Both the position numbers and the translations under genes were made by a program. 51,594 nucleotides of DNA from Acidobacteriota bacterium (lineage in GTDB: Bacteria; Acidobacteriota; Aminicenantia; Aminicenantales; Saccharicenantaceae), in NCBI GenBank assembly GCA_033549365.1, contig JAWSUF010000008.1:64001-115594 (forward strand). Reading direction: 5' to 3'. A model generated the notes under the pieces. That model was not told the origin of the DNA. It saw only the letters and a list, made by a program, of their open reading frames with translations, and searched no databases. Shown here in pieces: positions 40,328-48,708 of the stretch; the first letter of the stretch is position 1, and each line of letters opens with the position of its first letter.

Positions 40328-41998
40328 TCACTTGACCAGTTGCACTCTCCCGACGCCGAACTGGTTGTCCTTGCCGGCCGTTCCGAGGTCGCGCGCCCTG
40401 TTTTCGAGAAGCGCCCGGACCTGGGCGGCGGTGAAAGGTGTCTTTTCGAGAATCAAGCCGAACGCTCCGGCCATATGCGGCGTGGACGCCGACGTTCCGA
40501 AAAAGCTTCTTGTCCCGTAGGTGACTCCCGATGTGCCGGCGGGCGCCGAAAAGTCCGGCTTGACGCGCCCGTCGTTGGTCGGTCCGCGGGAACTGTAAAC
40601 GTGGTAGGAGTCCGTATTCCAGTCCGTGGCGCCGACTGTTATGACATAGGGCGAGTCGGCCGGAATCGAAAGGCTGTTCCACGGGTCGTTGTACTGAATG
40701 GGCTGTGAACTCCCCGTGGCCAGAAGGTTGAAATTCACGGCCTGGGAGGCGTTGTATCGTTGAATGGAGATTCCCCAATACCGGCTTGAGGTGGAATACC
40801 AGCCGGAAATGGCTTCCGTCGGCCATTGCGAGCCCGTCTGGCGGCCTTTCGATGAAGTCACGGACATCCAGTTGGATCCGGTCCAGACCCAGAGGTAAAG
40901 ATCATAATCCTGATTGGATCCGCTGTAGGACGTCCCGCTCCAGCTTCCCCAGTTGTCCCACCTGAGCCACGCGCCCGTGATCGTGTAGGCCGGCACCCAG
41001 AAATTGAGGACTTCGTTGTCTGCGGCGAAATTGTGCCAGCCGTTGCTGTTGGAGTCCGAGAACGTCCCCTTCCAGTGTTTCTCGGCGCTGTTGCCGGCCG
41101 CGCTGACCCAGACGACGCCGGCGTCGGCGGCTTTCTTGACGTGCGCCCCGATGGGTCCGGTTCCGTCTCCCCGGCCCGCGTTGTACCAGCCCATCGAATA
41201 GGACACGATATGGATGCCCTGTTCGATGATCCAGTCGACGGCCCGGCCGTGTTCGACATCGGTTCCGAAGTTGGCGAGATAGAGCCTGGCGTTCGGGACC
41301 ATATCGTAGACGATTTCGGCGCAGCCCGTGCCGTGCTTGTTGGCCAGCAGGTTGCCGTCGGCGCGGAACGAGCGCGTGACGACGGAGGCGGGGAGCTCGG
41401 TTCCGAGAAGGGCGGAATAGCCGGTGAACCCGGCGTCGAGGATGCAGATCTTGACTTCATCGCGAACGCGGTAGGGGGAGAGGGCCTTCCAGCCTGTCGC
41501 TTTTGTCGTGTTGACGCCTTCGCTTAAAATCTCCTGGGGAAATGCCTTGAAAGGAAGGCGGATGAATCGGACATGCGGCGTGTCGGCCAAGGATTCGATC
41601 TGTTCGATTCGGATGAGGCCCTGGACGAGATTTTCATACTGGGTTTCCATCCGCCCGCCCAGACTTTCCAGCCGGTTTTGGACGGGAAGGAGCGCCGCCG
41701 CCGTTGCGGTTCCGCGAGGTCCGGCCGGTTCCTTCGCCTCCACAACGACGCGAACCATGTCGCCCGACATGTCGATGTCCCTGAGTGCGGCATGGGACTT
41801 CATGGACTCCGGCCCCAGGCTGAGCCGGATCTCAAGGAGTTCGGTCAGGGCGTATTCGATCTTCGGATTCCCGGTCTTGGGAACTCCCGGAAGCGCGGGA
41901 AGGATTGTGGGCTGAGGAGTATCCTCCTGGACGTGCCCGACGGGCGGCAGAACGAATACAAGGACCGCCGCGGCGATGACAAAAACAAGATATCTCAT
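40328..41998 (-). CDS. Secreted subtilisin-like serine protease (S8) with inserted beta domain
   Basis: 556 aa from the chosen ATG at 41998, which has GAGAGGAG upstream and begins the signal peptide (MRYLVFVIAAAVLVFVLPP). An earlier in-frame ATG at 42022 overlaps the upstream stop and lacks a ribosome site. A propeptide region covers about 25-165. Catalytic triad: D188 (CILDAGFTG), H222 (NKHGTGCAEIVYD), S503 (GTSASTPHMAG), with oxyanion N303 (SAAGNSA). N303 to S503 spans 200 residues where subtilisin has about 66, owing to a Trp/Tyr-rich beta insertion (DYDLYLWVWTGSNW) resembling a PPC-type domain. It is co-transcribed with the barrel protein 20 nt upstream. Confidence 0.88.
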   Translation of the reverse strand: MRYLVFVIAAAVLVFVLPPVGHVQEDTPQPTILPALPGVPKTGNPKIEYALTELLEIRLSLGPESMKSHAALRDIDMSGDMVRVVVEAKEPAGPRGTATAAALLPVQNRLESLGGRMETQYENLVQGLIRIEQIESLADTPHVRFIRLPFKAFPQEILSEGVNTTKATGWKALSPYRVRDEVKICILDAGFTGYSALLGTELPASVVTRSFRADGNLLANKHGTGCAEIVYDMVPNARLYLANFGTDVEHGRAVDWIIEQGIHIVSYSMGWYNAGRGDGTGPIGAHVKKAADAGVVWVSAAGNSAEKHWKGTFSDSNSNGWHNFAADNEVLNFWVPAYTITGAWLRWDNWGSWSGTSYSGSNQDYDLYLWVWTGSNWMSVTSSKGRQTGSQWPTEAISGWYSTSSRYWGISIQRYNASQAVNFNLLATGSSQPIQYNDPWNSLSIPADSPYVITVGATDWNTDSYHVYSSRGPTNDGRVKPDFSAPAGTSGVTYGTRSFFGTSASTPHMAGAFGLILEKTPFTAAQVRALLENRARDLGTAGKDNQFGVGRVQLVK

Positions 41999-42018
41999 GA
42001 TGTCACTCCTCTCTTCGA

Positions 42019-42660
42019 TCAAAATCCGTAGCGGATGGATAGGGTGGCCGCCAGGGGATTGATCTCGAGGTTGTCGAGAGTTCCGGAGGCCTCGGCCGCC
42101 CCGTTTTCATCGACCAGTTTCCATGCCCCCGCGGTCTTGGCCAGGGCATAACGAACATCGAGATTGACAATGATCTTCGGCGCGAAGAGAAAATCGAGCC
42201 CGCCTCCGAAATGAAACCCGATGCAGGGATCCATGGTCTCGCTGATTGTGAACCCGACGTCCGACCATTTTGAGACGACCGAAGCGTCCAGCGCGAAATC
42301 GTTCATGTAGTAGCCGGCCCCTCCGCCAAAGTAGGGAACGAGTTTGTCTCCGACGGGATAGCGGAACTGCAGGCTCAACTGAATCGGGATGGTTGTAAAT
42401 TTCCCCTTGCTGAGGCCCGAGGCTTCGCCCGCGACATCTCCCTGGAAATAGGATCCGCGCAATTCGATCCCGATGTTTTTTGTGAGGCCGGCCGCAAGCG
42501 AACCTCCGAACACAACTCCGCTTCCGTACTTGGATGTCGACATATAGCCGCCGCCGCCGCCGATCGAAAATTTATGGAAATCGGGCGATGTTTGTGCCGC
42601 CGCCGGAATGGCTGCGGTCAGAATCCCGATCCCCGCGATGATCAACGTAATCTTTCTCAT
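42019..42660 (-). CDS. Outer-membrane beta-barrel protein (porin-like, eight-strand type)
   Basis: 213 aa. Signal peptide MRKITLIIAGIGILTAAIPAAAQ, then alternating amphipathic strands (FSIGGGGGYMS, GVVFGGSLAAGLTKNIGIELRGSYFQG, QLSLQFRYPVGDKLVPYFGGGAGYYM) ending in aromatic SIRYGF for BAM recognition. The size fits OmpA/OmpW/OmpX-like barrels; the strand GGGLDFLFAPKIIVNLDVRYA is OmpW-like. AAGGAGGAG precedes the ATG. A promoter 185 nt upstream gives an unusually long leader. It lies just upstream of the subtilase, perhaps as a shared envelope unit. Confidence 0.78.
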   Translation of the reverse strand: MRKITLIIAGIGILTAAIPAAAQTSPDFHKFSIGGGGGYMSTSKYGSGVVFGGSLAAGLTKNIGIELRGSYFQGDVAGEASGLSKGKFTTIPIQLSLQFRYPVGDKLVPYFGGGAGYYMNDFALDASVVSKWSDVGFTISETMDPCIGFHFGGGLDFLFAPKIIVNLDVRYALAKTAGAWKLVDENGAAEASGTLDNLEINPLAATLSIRYGF

Positions 42661-42844
42661 TTCTCCTCCTTATTAGGTGATTTCAGTTCTGGATGGATCA
42701 TAAAAAGCTAGGGAACCCGGCGGGAGAAAAAGAGGAGAAATTCAAGGAAATTATGATCGGGATTATCGCGTGATCGAGTGAGCTCTTGCTCGCGTAATTC
42801 CCCTCTCATCGGGAAGGCTTCCTCCCTCTACTCCTATGATCAAC

Positions 42845-42873
42845 AATCTAAGTCTTTCTGCACGTCTTGTCAA
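42845..42873 (-). promoter_or_regulatory. Promoter of the barrel/subtilase unit with long leader
   Basis: Minus strand: -35 TTGACA (42868-42873), 17 nt, -10 TAGATT (42845-42850). The leader of about 175 nt (42661-42837) contains no gene and has short self-complementary stretches, but no riboswitch family I recognise. Confidence 0.55.
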
Positions 42874-42897
42874 CAACGTTTCCTTTCCGGATCCGGA

Positions 42898-44262
42898 TCA
42901 GGCTTGCAAACCCAAAACTCTGATGGCGATCGTGAAATAAATCAGCAGACCGCAGGCGTCGACAAGGGTCGCGACCAGAGGGCTGCTGGCCGCGGCCGGG
43001 TCGAGCTTGAGCCGGGCCAGGACGAAGGGCAGGGTCATGCCGATCAGGTTCGCCGCGACGACGATGAGAATCATGGTCAGGCCGACGACGAGGCCGATTT
43101 TCGCCCCGCCGCGGACGAGACCCAGAACGGAACTCAGGATGCCCAGACTAACCCCCAGGAAGATGCCGACGGAGAATTCCTTAAGGACGGTTCGGGCCCA
43201 TTGGTTGAGGCGGACCTCACCCGTGACGAGGGCCCGGATCATCAGCGTCGCCGATTGCGAACCGGCATTCCCGCCCGTGCCGATCAGAAGAGGAATAAAG
43301 AAGGCCAGAGAAATGACGGTGGCCAGGGTTTCCTGGTAGGCATGGATCACGCCCGACGATAAAAGGTTGACGAAGATCAGCATTGTCAGCCAGACGATCC
43401 GTTTCTTATAGAGCGTGAACACGGAGGCGCTCTGGTAGCTCATGCGCAGCGGAGAGACCGACGCGGCTTTCTGGATGTCTTCGGTGGCTTCCTCTTCGGC
43501 GACATCCAGGACGTCGTCGATGGTCACGATGCCCAGGAGAAATCCGTCCGAGTCGACGACGGGAAGGGCCACGAGATCGTAGAGCTTCATCTTGCGGGCG
43601 GCTTCTTCCCGGTCGTCGAAGGCCGAGAGGCTGACGATGAAGCGGTTCATGACGGATTCGACCTTGTCGTCGGGATTGCCCAGGATGATCCAGCGCAGCT
43701 TGAGATCGTCCAGAAGCCGGCCCTGTTCGTCGACGACATAAATCATGTTGATGGTTTCGCTGTCCCGGCCGTTTCTCCGGATGTGGTCCAGAGCCTGCCG
43801 GATGGTCCATTCAGGACGAACGGCGACGTAATCCGGCGTCATCAGGCGCCCGATGCTTTCCTCGGGATAACCCATCAGCCAGCGGGCTTCCTTCAGGTCT
43901 TCGATGCTGAGGAAGTCGAGCAATTCGCGCGTCACTTCGGCCGGAAGCTCCTCGAGAAGGTCGGTCCTGTCGTCGGGACTCATGTCGGCCAGAAGTTGGC
44001 GGGTCTCCTGATCGGTCAAATCGATCAGCAGCGCGTTCTGGTGTTGGGGTTCCAGGTTGGCGAAGACGTCGGCCGCCAGATGCCGGGGGATGGCCCGATA
44101 GAGAAGAACGCGGTCGCTTTTCTCCAAGTCGAGCAGAAGTTCGGCCACGTCGGACGGATACCAGTCGGCCAGCGCGTCCTTCAGGGCGTGCCATTGCCTG
44201 TTCTCGATCAGTTCCTTGATGTCGGGTTTAAGAAGCTGAGGAAGAATGTTTTTTTCCTGCAT
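42898..44262 (-). CDS. mgtE: Magnesium transporter MgtE
   Basis: 454 aa, the standard size. The N-terminal helical superhelix (ALKDALADWYPSDVAELLLDLEKSD, LLEELPAEVTRELLDFL) comes first, then tandem CBS domains at about 135-260 (MTPDYVAVRPEWTIRQALDHIRR, VVDSDGFLLGIVTIDDVLDVAEEEA). The C-terminal five-helix membrane domain follows, with the GTGGNAGSQSATLMIRALVTGEV motif that lines the ion pore, and ends in AIRVLGLQA. It takes up Mg2+ as a gated channel, with the CBS and N domains sensing cytosolic Mg2+. GAGGAGACC precedes the ATG. The 107 nt to the divergent aminopropyltransferase is too short for an M-box, and I see none. Confidence 0.95.
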   Translation of the reverse strand: MQEKNILPQLLKPDIKELIENRQWHALKDALADWYPSDVAELLLDLEKSDRVLLYRAIPRHLAADVFANLEPQHQNALLIDLTDQETRQLLADMSPDDRTDLLEELPAEVTRELLDFLSIEDLKEARWLMGYPEESIGRLMTPDYVAVRPEWTIRQALDHIRRNGRDSETINMIYVVDEQGRLLDDLKLRWIILGNPDDKVESVMNRFIVSLSAFDDREEAARKMKLYDLVALPVVDSDGFLLGIVTIDDVLDVAEEEATEDIQKAASVSPLRMSYQSASVFTLYKKRIVWLTMLIFVNLLSSGVIHAYQETLATVISLAFFIPLLIGTGGNAGSQSATLMIRALVTGEVRLNQWARTVLKEFSVGIFLGVSLGILSSVLGLVRGGAKIGLVVGLTMILIVVAANLIGMTLPFVLARLKLDPAAASSPLVATLVDACGLLIYFTIAIRVLGLQA

Positions 44263-44330
44263 GGCTCGGTCTCCTCAATGATCTTCAGCTTATCCCATCC
44301 GGCTTCCGAATGAAAGGCCCCGGCCGCGGC

Positions 44331-44359
44331 TTTATCCCCCGTGGCGATCATGTTATAAT
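44331..44359 (+). promoter_or_regulatory. Promoter of the aminopropyltransferase, leaderless spacing
   Basis: Perfect -10 TATAAT (44354-44359) with 17 nt to a weak -35 TTTATC (44331-44336). The ATG is 10 nt downstream and no ribosome site is present. Confidence 0.5.
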
Positions 44360-44369
44360 TCGCCTCATC

Positions 44370-45278
44370 ATGAAGGCCGGGGATTTTTTCTATGAGCCGT
44401 TCACCCCTCATTACCGGCGGGGTTTTCTCGTGGATCGAGTCCTCTTCGAAGGCCGGACGCACTTCCAGGACGTTCAGTGCTTTGTCAATCCGCTTTTCGG
44501 AAAAATGCTTTTTCTGGACGGCAAGATCCAATCGGCCCAGCTCGATGAGCCGGTTTATCACGAATCGCTGGTCCACCCGGCCCTGGTGGCATCGCCCGAT
44601 CCCCGCCGCGTGCTGATTCTGGGCGGCGGCGAGGGCGCCACGCTGCGCGAAATTCTGAAACACGATTCCGTCGAGCAGGCGGTCATGGTCGATATCGACG
44701 AGGAACTCGTCGGCATGTGCCGGGAGCACCTGCCGGAATGGTCGATGGGGGCGTTCGAGGATTCCCGGACGGAAGTCGTTTACGGAGATGCCCGGGCCTT
44801 TGTGGAGACGACGGACCAAGTCTTCGATGTCATCATCGCCGACTTGACCGAACCGGTCGAGGACGGGCCGTCCATGAAGCTGTTCACGGCGGAGTTTTTC
44901 GAACAGGTCTCACGGAGACTCGCTCCTCAGGGGCTGTTTGTCGTCCAGGCGGGATCGGCCGACAATTCCTATCACCGTTTTTTTTCGTCCGTGACGGTGA
45001 CGCTCGGCGCCGTGTTCCCCATCGTGCGGGCGTACTGGACGTTTATCTTTTCGTTCGGCCTGCCCTGGGGATTCGCCATGGCCTCCCAAAGCCTCGATCC
45101 CATGGAACTCGATGAAGAGGCCGTCCGTAAGAAACTCGAGGAGCGGACCGTCCGGGGCATGAAGCACTATCAGCCGGGCCTTCACCGGGGGCTCTTCGCC
45201 CTGCCTTTCTACCTGGAAAAAGGAATCCGGAACGGCCGGGTTCTCCGGGACAGCGACCCGTTTGTCTGGAAGGCTTGA
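44370..45278 (+). CDS. Aminopropyltransferase of the ACL5/thermospermine-synthase-like clade
   Basis: 302 aa from the ATG at 44370, where the family's N-terminus (FYEPFTPHYRRGF) begins; an earlier in-frame start would lie before the promoter. YHESLVHPAL (63-72), GGGEGATLREILKH (85-98), D108/D110 in MVDIDEE, and D158 in ADLTEPVEDGP mark the dcAdoMet/polyamine site. DLxxPVExGP, the FVVQAG strand and YWTFIFSFGLPWGFAMAS match the ACL5/thermospermine branch more than ordinary SpeE (which has GGGDGG and DSTDPxGPA). It would transfer an aminopropyl group to spermidine or putrescine. No SpeD is in the window. Confidence 0.82.
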   Translation: MKAGDFFYEPFTPHYRRGFLVDRVLFEGRTHFQDVQCFVNPLFGKMLFLDGKIQSAQLDEPVYHESLVHPALVASPDPRRVLILGGGEGATLREILKHDSVEQAVMVDIDEELVGMCREHLPEWSMGAFEDSRTEVVYGDARAFVETTDQVFDVIIADLTEPVEDGPSMKLFTAEFFEQVSRRLAPQGLFVVQAGSADNSYHRFFSSVTVTLGAVFPIVRAYWTFIFSFGLPWGFAMASQSLDPMELDEEAVRKKLEERTVRGMKHYQPGLHRGLFALPFYLEKGIRNGRVLRDSDPFVWKA

Positions 45279-45294
45279 GAATTCCGGCCCTCAT

Positions 45295-45323
45295 TTGACA
45301 AGCTTTGTTTACGCTCGTAAAGT
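45295..45323 (+). promoter_or_regulatory. Promoter of the 45408 secreted-protein gene
   Basis: -35 TTGACA (45295-45300), 17 nt, -10 TAAAGT (45318-45323). The leader of about 78 nt contains a GGCCGA/TCGGCC stem (around 45357-45392) and then AAGGAGG. Confidence 0.6.
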
Positions 45324-45407
45324 AATGATGAGACACGGATATTCATAGTCCGGAATGGCCGAGCCGGTGGAGTCTCAGGACGTTTCGGCCTTGTTAAGGA
45401 GGACAAT

Positions 45408-46433
45408 ATGAAAAACAGAACAACCCTCGGATTGCTCGCGGCCGTTCTGACGGCGGCCATGGCGCTTCCCGCCGCGGGCGCCGTCGTCAAGAAAACCAAA
45501 TCCGAAATCGCCTTCAAGGGCTTCGGCCGGTTGACATCCGTCCAGACGGAATGGGTGACTCAAACCCATAGACGGTCCGACATGACCAACGATTTCAAGG
45601 GCAAAGGACTGTTGGGAGGGCTGGCCGGAAAGGCCTTGCTCCGTTCCGGCGATATGGGCGAAATCGTCGACCTTCCGGCGATGACGATGACGGCGATCGA
45701 CCACAAGAGGAAGGAATACACCGTGTCGCCCATCGAGCCTCTGGACATGGATGAGGCGTCGGCCGCCGCCCGTCCGGGAGCTCCGGGAGGGGCGGAGGAC
45801 AGCGACATCAAAATCACCCGCAACGAGTTCACGGTGAACGACACCGGACGGACGTCGATCATCAACGGATTCGAGACCCGTCAATATGTGATCCTCTGGG
45901 TCATGGATTGGGAAAATGTGAAGACAGGCGAAAAGGGCGGTACGCGTCTGGAAACGGAATCCTGGAACACGCCGATGAGCGGCGCTTTGGCCGAGGCCCA
46001 GGCCGTGGAAGCGGCCTTTTTCGAGGCCCATTTGAAAGCCATGGGCCTGGATGCCGACAAGCTCCAGCAGGATATCCTGGGGTCGAGCTGGCTCGACATA
46101 TTCCAGTCGCTGAGCATGAAGCCCCAGCCGGGCGCGCAGCGCGACGTCACCCGGTTCGAAAAGGAAATGGCCAAGATCCAGGGATATCCCGTGCTCATCG
46201 ACGGACGGTATTTCGACACGAGCCCGAAGCCTGAAGTCCAGCCTCAGGAGGAAGAACGGGGCGTCGGGGGCATGCTGGGCGGCCTGGCCAAAAAGGCTTT
46301 GAAGAAGAAAGCCCCTGCCGATGAGGAGGAGGAACCTTCTCTCAGCTATCGGATCGAGCTTCTGGAACTCAAACCGGCCGATCTCGGCCCCCAGGATTTC
46401 CAGGCTCCGGCGGGATATAAGAAGAAAGGCTGA
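45408..46433 (+). CDS. Secreted protein of unknown function
   Basis: 341 aa. Signal peptide MKNRTTLGLLAAVLTAAMALPAAGA, then a soluble mixed alpha/beta protein with a low-complexity C-terminal stretch (KKALKKKAPADEEEEPS). VQTEWVTQTHRRSDMTNDF and MTMTAIDHKRKEYTVSPIEP give the impression of a DUF4412-like 'protein that reports on a bound metal or ligand', but I do not recognise it firmly. AAGGAGG lies ideally before the ATG, one of the best ribosome sites in the window, so it is probably well expressed. It is followed after 55 nt by another secreted protein. Confidence 0.6.
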   Translation: MKNRTTLGLLAAVLTAAMALPAAGAVVKKTKSEIAFKGFGRLTSVQTEWVTQTHRRSDMTNDFKGKGLLGGLAGKALLRSGDMGEIVDLPAMTMTAIDHKRKEYTVSPIEPLDMDEASAAARPGAPGGAEDSDIKITRNEFTVNDTGRTSIINGFETRQYVILWVMDWENVKTGEKGGTRLETESWNTPMSGALAEAQAVEAAFFEAHLKAMGLDADKLQQDILGSSWLDIFQSLSMKPQPGAQRDVTRFEKEMAKIQGYPVLIDGRYFDTSPKPEVQPQEEERGVGGMLGGLAKKALKKKAPADEEEEPSLSYRIELLELKPADLGPQDFQAPAGYKKKG

Positions 46434-46488
46434 GGCGGATCGGGGGCGGGGAGTCGTGCAGGTTCACGAGTTACCCCAACCGGACAAC

Positions 46489-48072
46489 ATGATGAGAAAG
46501 ATCCTTTTCGGAGCCGGGCTGGTTCTTCTCCTCGTCTCCGCCGTCGCCGCTTATGACCGGGACGGCCTCTCTTCGTTTTCTCTTGCCCTTTATCAGTCCG
46601 GAGATGTCCGGCCTGCGGTCTCCTCCGGCTCCCGGGATCGCGAGGACGACCGCTGGCGGGCTAAATACTACATCATCACGGTTATGGGTGTCAGTCACGG
46701 TTATTACTGGCTGACCTATCCCCGATTTCTCGAGGATTGGGATTACAAGCTGAACTGGAGGGACCAGAAAACCCGGCTGTTCACGCTTGACGCCCAGCGG
46801 TTCGATTCCAATTCCTTCGGCGTCAATTGGGGTCATGCCTTGGCCGGGGCTCTCTGGTACAACCTGGCCCGATCCCATAACATCGACTGGACATCGGCCT
46901 TTCTCCATTCGACGGCGGCCTCGCTTTACTGGGAATATGTCGTGGAATGGCGGGAAGTCGTCTCCGTCAACGACAATATCTTCACCATCGTGGGGGCCTT
47001 GTCCTGCGGAGAAGCGTGGTTTCGACTGGGCCGGTATTTCGCCGGCCGCCCGGGTTTTGTCTACCGGATTCTGGGATTGTTCAATCCTTTGACTCAAATC
47101 CAGGCCTGGCGGGGCGACTTCGCCGGCCCGGGCCGTGTTCCGGAATCGGCGTCCGATGGGGATGCTTTCCGGCTTGTTGCGGGCCGGCATGGAGGACGGG
47201 GATGGGGGGACGGCCTCACCGGTCCGGCCGGACTATTCCTGGGAATTCGAAGCGAGATCCTCAGTTTTCCTGATTATGGAAAACCCGGGACCTTCCGCCG
47301 GACGATCCGGGAACCGATCTCTTCGGCGATCCGTCTGGGATGGTCGTTCGGCCGTCCGGGGGTTGCCGAGATGGATTTTTTCTCGCGGGCCGTGCTTCTG
47401 GGATATTGCCGGCAGTCCATCGATCCGACCGGCTCGGGCTTCGGGTTTTCCCTGGGGCTGGGTTCGGCGCTCACGGTTTACCGGAAGCGGGCCGTGGCCT
47501 CGCACGACACGGGCATCAAGGTCGGCGAAAATGCGGAATTGAACCTGGATGAACCCAGAAATTTCCGCGACAAATACGCCGTCATCCATCTTCCGGGCCC
47601 CGTTCTGGATGCCACATGGCACGGATCCCGGTCGAAACTCCGCGTCATGGCCGAAGCCTATCCGGATTTTTCCATGACGAACGCCCTGGCCTTCAACGCC
47701 TATTCCGTGGACCGCGATATCACCGGCGTCAAGACGACGATGCTCTATCACGGCTATTACTACGGGTTTGGGGGCACCCTGGCGGCTTCGGCCGAATACA
47801 CCGCGGGCATCCTGGAAGCGCAGGGATCCATCATTCTCCATGCCCATGCCTCGATTCAGGGTCTGGACCGCTTCCAGGACCATATCGTCAATGATGTTTC
47901 CGCCTGGGATACGCGCTGGAGAGGCCGGCTGGGGGCGGCCCTGAAGGTGCCCGGACAACCCCTCCGTCTCGAAGCCTACCTGGAGCGGATCGGCCGCCGC
48001 GGCGGGATCGGAGACATCCTGGCCAAGGAAAACGAAACGCGGCATTTCCTCGGCCTCTCCTACTCCTTTTAG
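46489..48072 (+). CDS. DUF3943-domain envelope protein
   Basis: 527 aa from MMRKILFGAGLVLLLVSAVAAYD, a signal peptide; the open frame runs further upstream but overlaps the previous gene. The DUF3943 block (about 75-205) is recognisable: FDSNSFGVNWGHALAGALWYNLARS, SAASLYWEYVVEW-like STAASLYWEYVVEWREVVSVNDNIFTIVGALSCGEAWFRLGRYF. The C-terminal half has beta-hairpin repeats ending in FLGLSYSF, as in an outer-membrane barrel. The role is unknown; the family is often encoded near envelope or lipid genes. The ribosome site is poor, so translation may depend on the upstream gene. Confidence 0.7.
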   Translation: MMRKILFGAGLVLLLVSAVAAYDRDGLSSFSLALYQSGDVRPAVSSGSRDREDDRWRAKYYIITVMGVSHGYYWLTYPRFLEDWDYKLNWRDQKTRLFTLDAQRFDSNSFGVNWGHALAGALWYNLARSHNIDWTSAFLHSTAASLYWEYVVEWREVVSVNDNIFTIVGALSCGEAWFRLGRYFAGRPGFVYRILGLFNPLTQIQAWRGDFAGPGRVPESASDGDAFRLVAGRHGGRGWGDGLTGPAGLFLGIRSEILSFPDYGKPGTFRRTIREPISSAIRLGWSFGRPGVAEMDFFSRAVLLGYCRQSIDPTGSGFGFSLGLGSALTVYRKRAVASHDTGIKVGENAELNLDEPRNFRDKYAVIHLPGPVLDATWHGSRSKLRVMAEAYPDFSMTNALAFNAYSVDRDITGVKTTMLYHGYYYGFGGTLAASAEYTAGILEAQGSIILHAHASIQGLDRFQDHIVNDVSAWDTRWRGRLGAALKVPGQPLRLEAYLERIGRRGGIGDILAKENETRHFLGLSYSF

Positions 48073-48084
48073 CCGACACGCGCA

Positions 48085-48104
48085 CAGCCTCGGAACCGAG
48101 GCTG
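48085..48104. repeat. 9-bp perfect hairpin after the DUF3943 gene
   Basis: CAGCCTCGG-AA-CCGAGGCTG, preceded by GCGCA so that it resembles the GCGCACAG/CTGTGCG hairpins at 4302-4331. No T-run follows on either strand, so it is more likely a repeat remnant than a classical terminator. Confidence 0.5.
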
Positions 48105-48169
48105 AAGGCTGAAAAGAGACGTTGCCGCGGAGGGAAAATCCTGCGATAATCCGGGGCGAGGAGGCTTCC

Positions 48170-48691
48170 ATGTTCGACGATCTCAGGAATCTCTCCAAAG
48201 AGGAACTTCTCGAACTTCTCCGCGACGGCGCGCTCAACTGGCTGGCTCATGACGGTCTGTGGTTCAGGGCCGTCGAGGACCGATTCGGAATGGAAACGGC
48301 CATGGACCTGGATGAAGCGGCCTGGAGGAGCTTCACCGTGATCGAGGCCAAGCGGATCATGAAGCGGCTCGGTCTTCAACCGGGCGGCGGTATCCCCGCC
48401 CTGATCCGGGCCCTCGGCTATCGTCTCTATGCCAGGATCAATGAACAGGACGTATCCGAAGTGAGCGACACGCGCTGTGTTTTCCGGATGACGGCCTGCC
48501 GGGTTCAGGAGGCGCGCCGCCGGCAGGGACTGGAGAATTTCCCCTGCAAGAGAATTGGTCTCGTCGAATATGGAGAATTCGCCCGAACCATCGACCCCGA
48601 CATCGAGACGACCTGCCTGTCCTGTCCTCCCGATCCCTTGGATGAGGGCGTCTGGTGCGCCTGGGAATTCACGCTGAAAAGGCGGAGCTGA
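48170..48691 (+). CDS. Small cysteine-containing cytosolic protein (DUF6125-like)
   Basis: 173 aa with no signal or membrane segment. The start is fixed by GAGGAGG 6 nt before the ATG. It is helical in the first 100 residues (LSKEELLELLRDGALNWLAHDGLWFRAVEDRFG, KRIMKRLGLQPGGGIPALIRALGYRLYARINEQ), then a Cys-rich part with FRMTACRVQ, FPCKRIG, TTCLSCPPD and VWCAWEF. The pattern resembles the DUF6125 family related to L-2-amino-thiazoline-4-carboxylate hydrolase-like proteins. The Cys pairs could bind Zn or a FeS cluster. Function is unknown. Confidence 0.6.
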   Translation: MFDDLRNLSKEELLELLRDGALNWLAHDGLWFRAVEDRFGMETAMDLDEAAWRSFTVIEAKRIMKRLGLQPGGGIPALIRALGYRLYARINEQDVSEVSDTRCVFRMTACRVQEARRRQGLENFPCKRIGLVEYGEFARTIDPDIETTCLSCPPDPLDEGVWCAWEFTLKRRS

Positions 48692-48708
48692 ATCCGAAGA
48701 GAGTCGTC

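Noticed and set aside
44263-44369. Mg2+ riboswitch (M-box) upstream of mgtE
   Set aside because: Only 107 nt to the divergent gene and no M-box stems recognised.
46321-46488. Longer N-terminus for the DUF3943 protein
   Set aside because: It overlaps the preceding gene in another frame, and the signal peptide starts at 46489.
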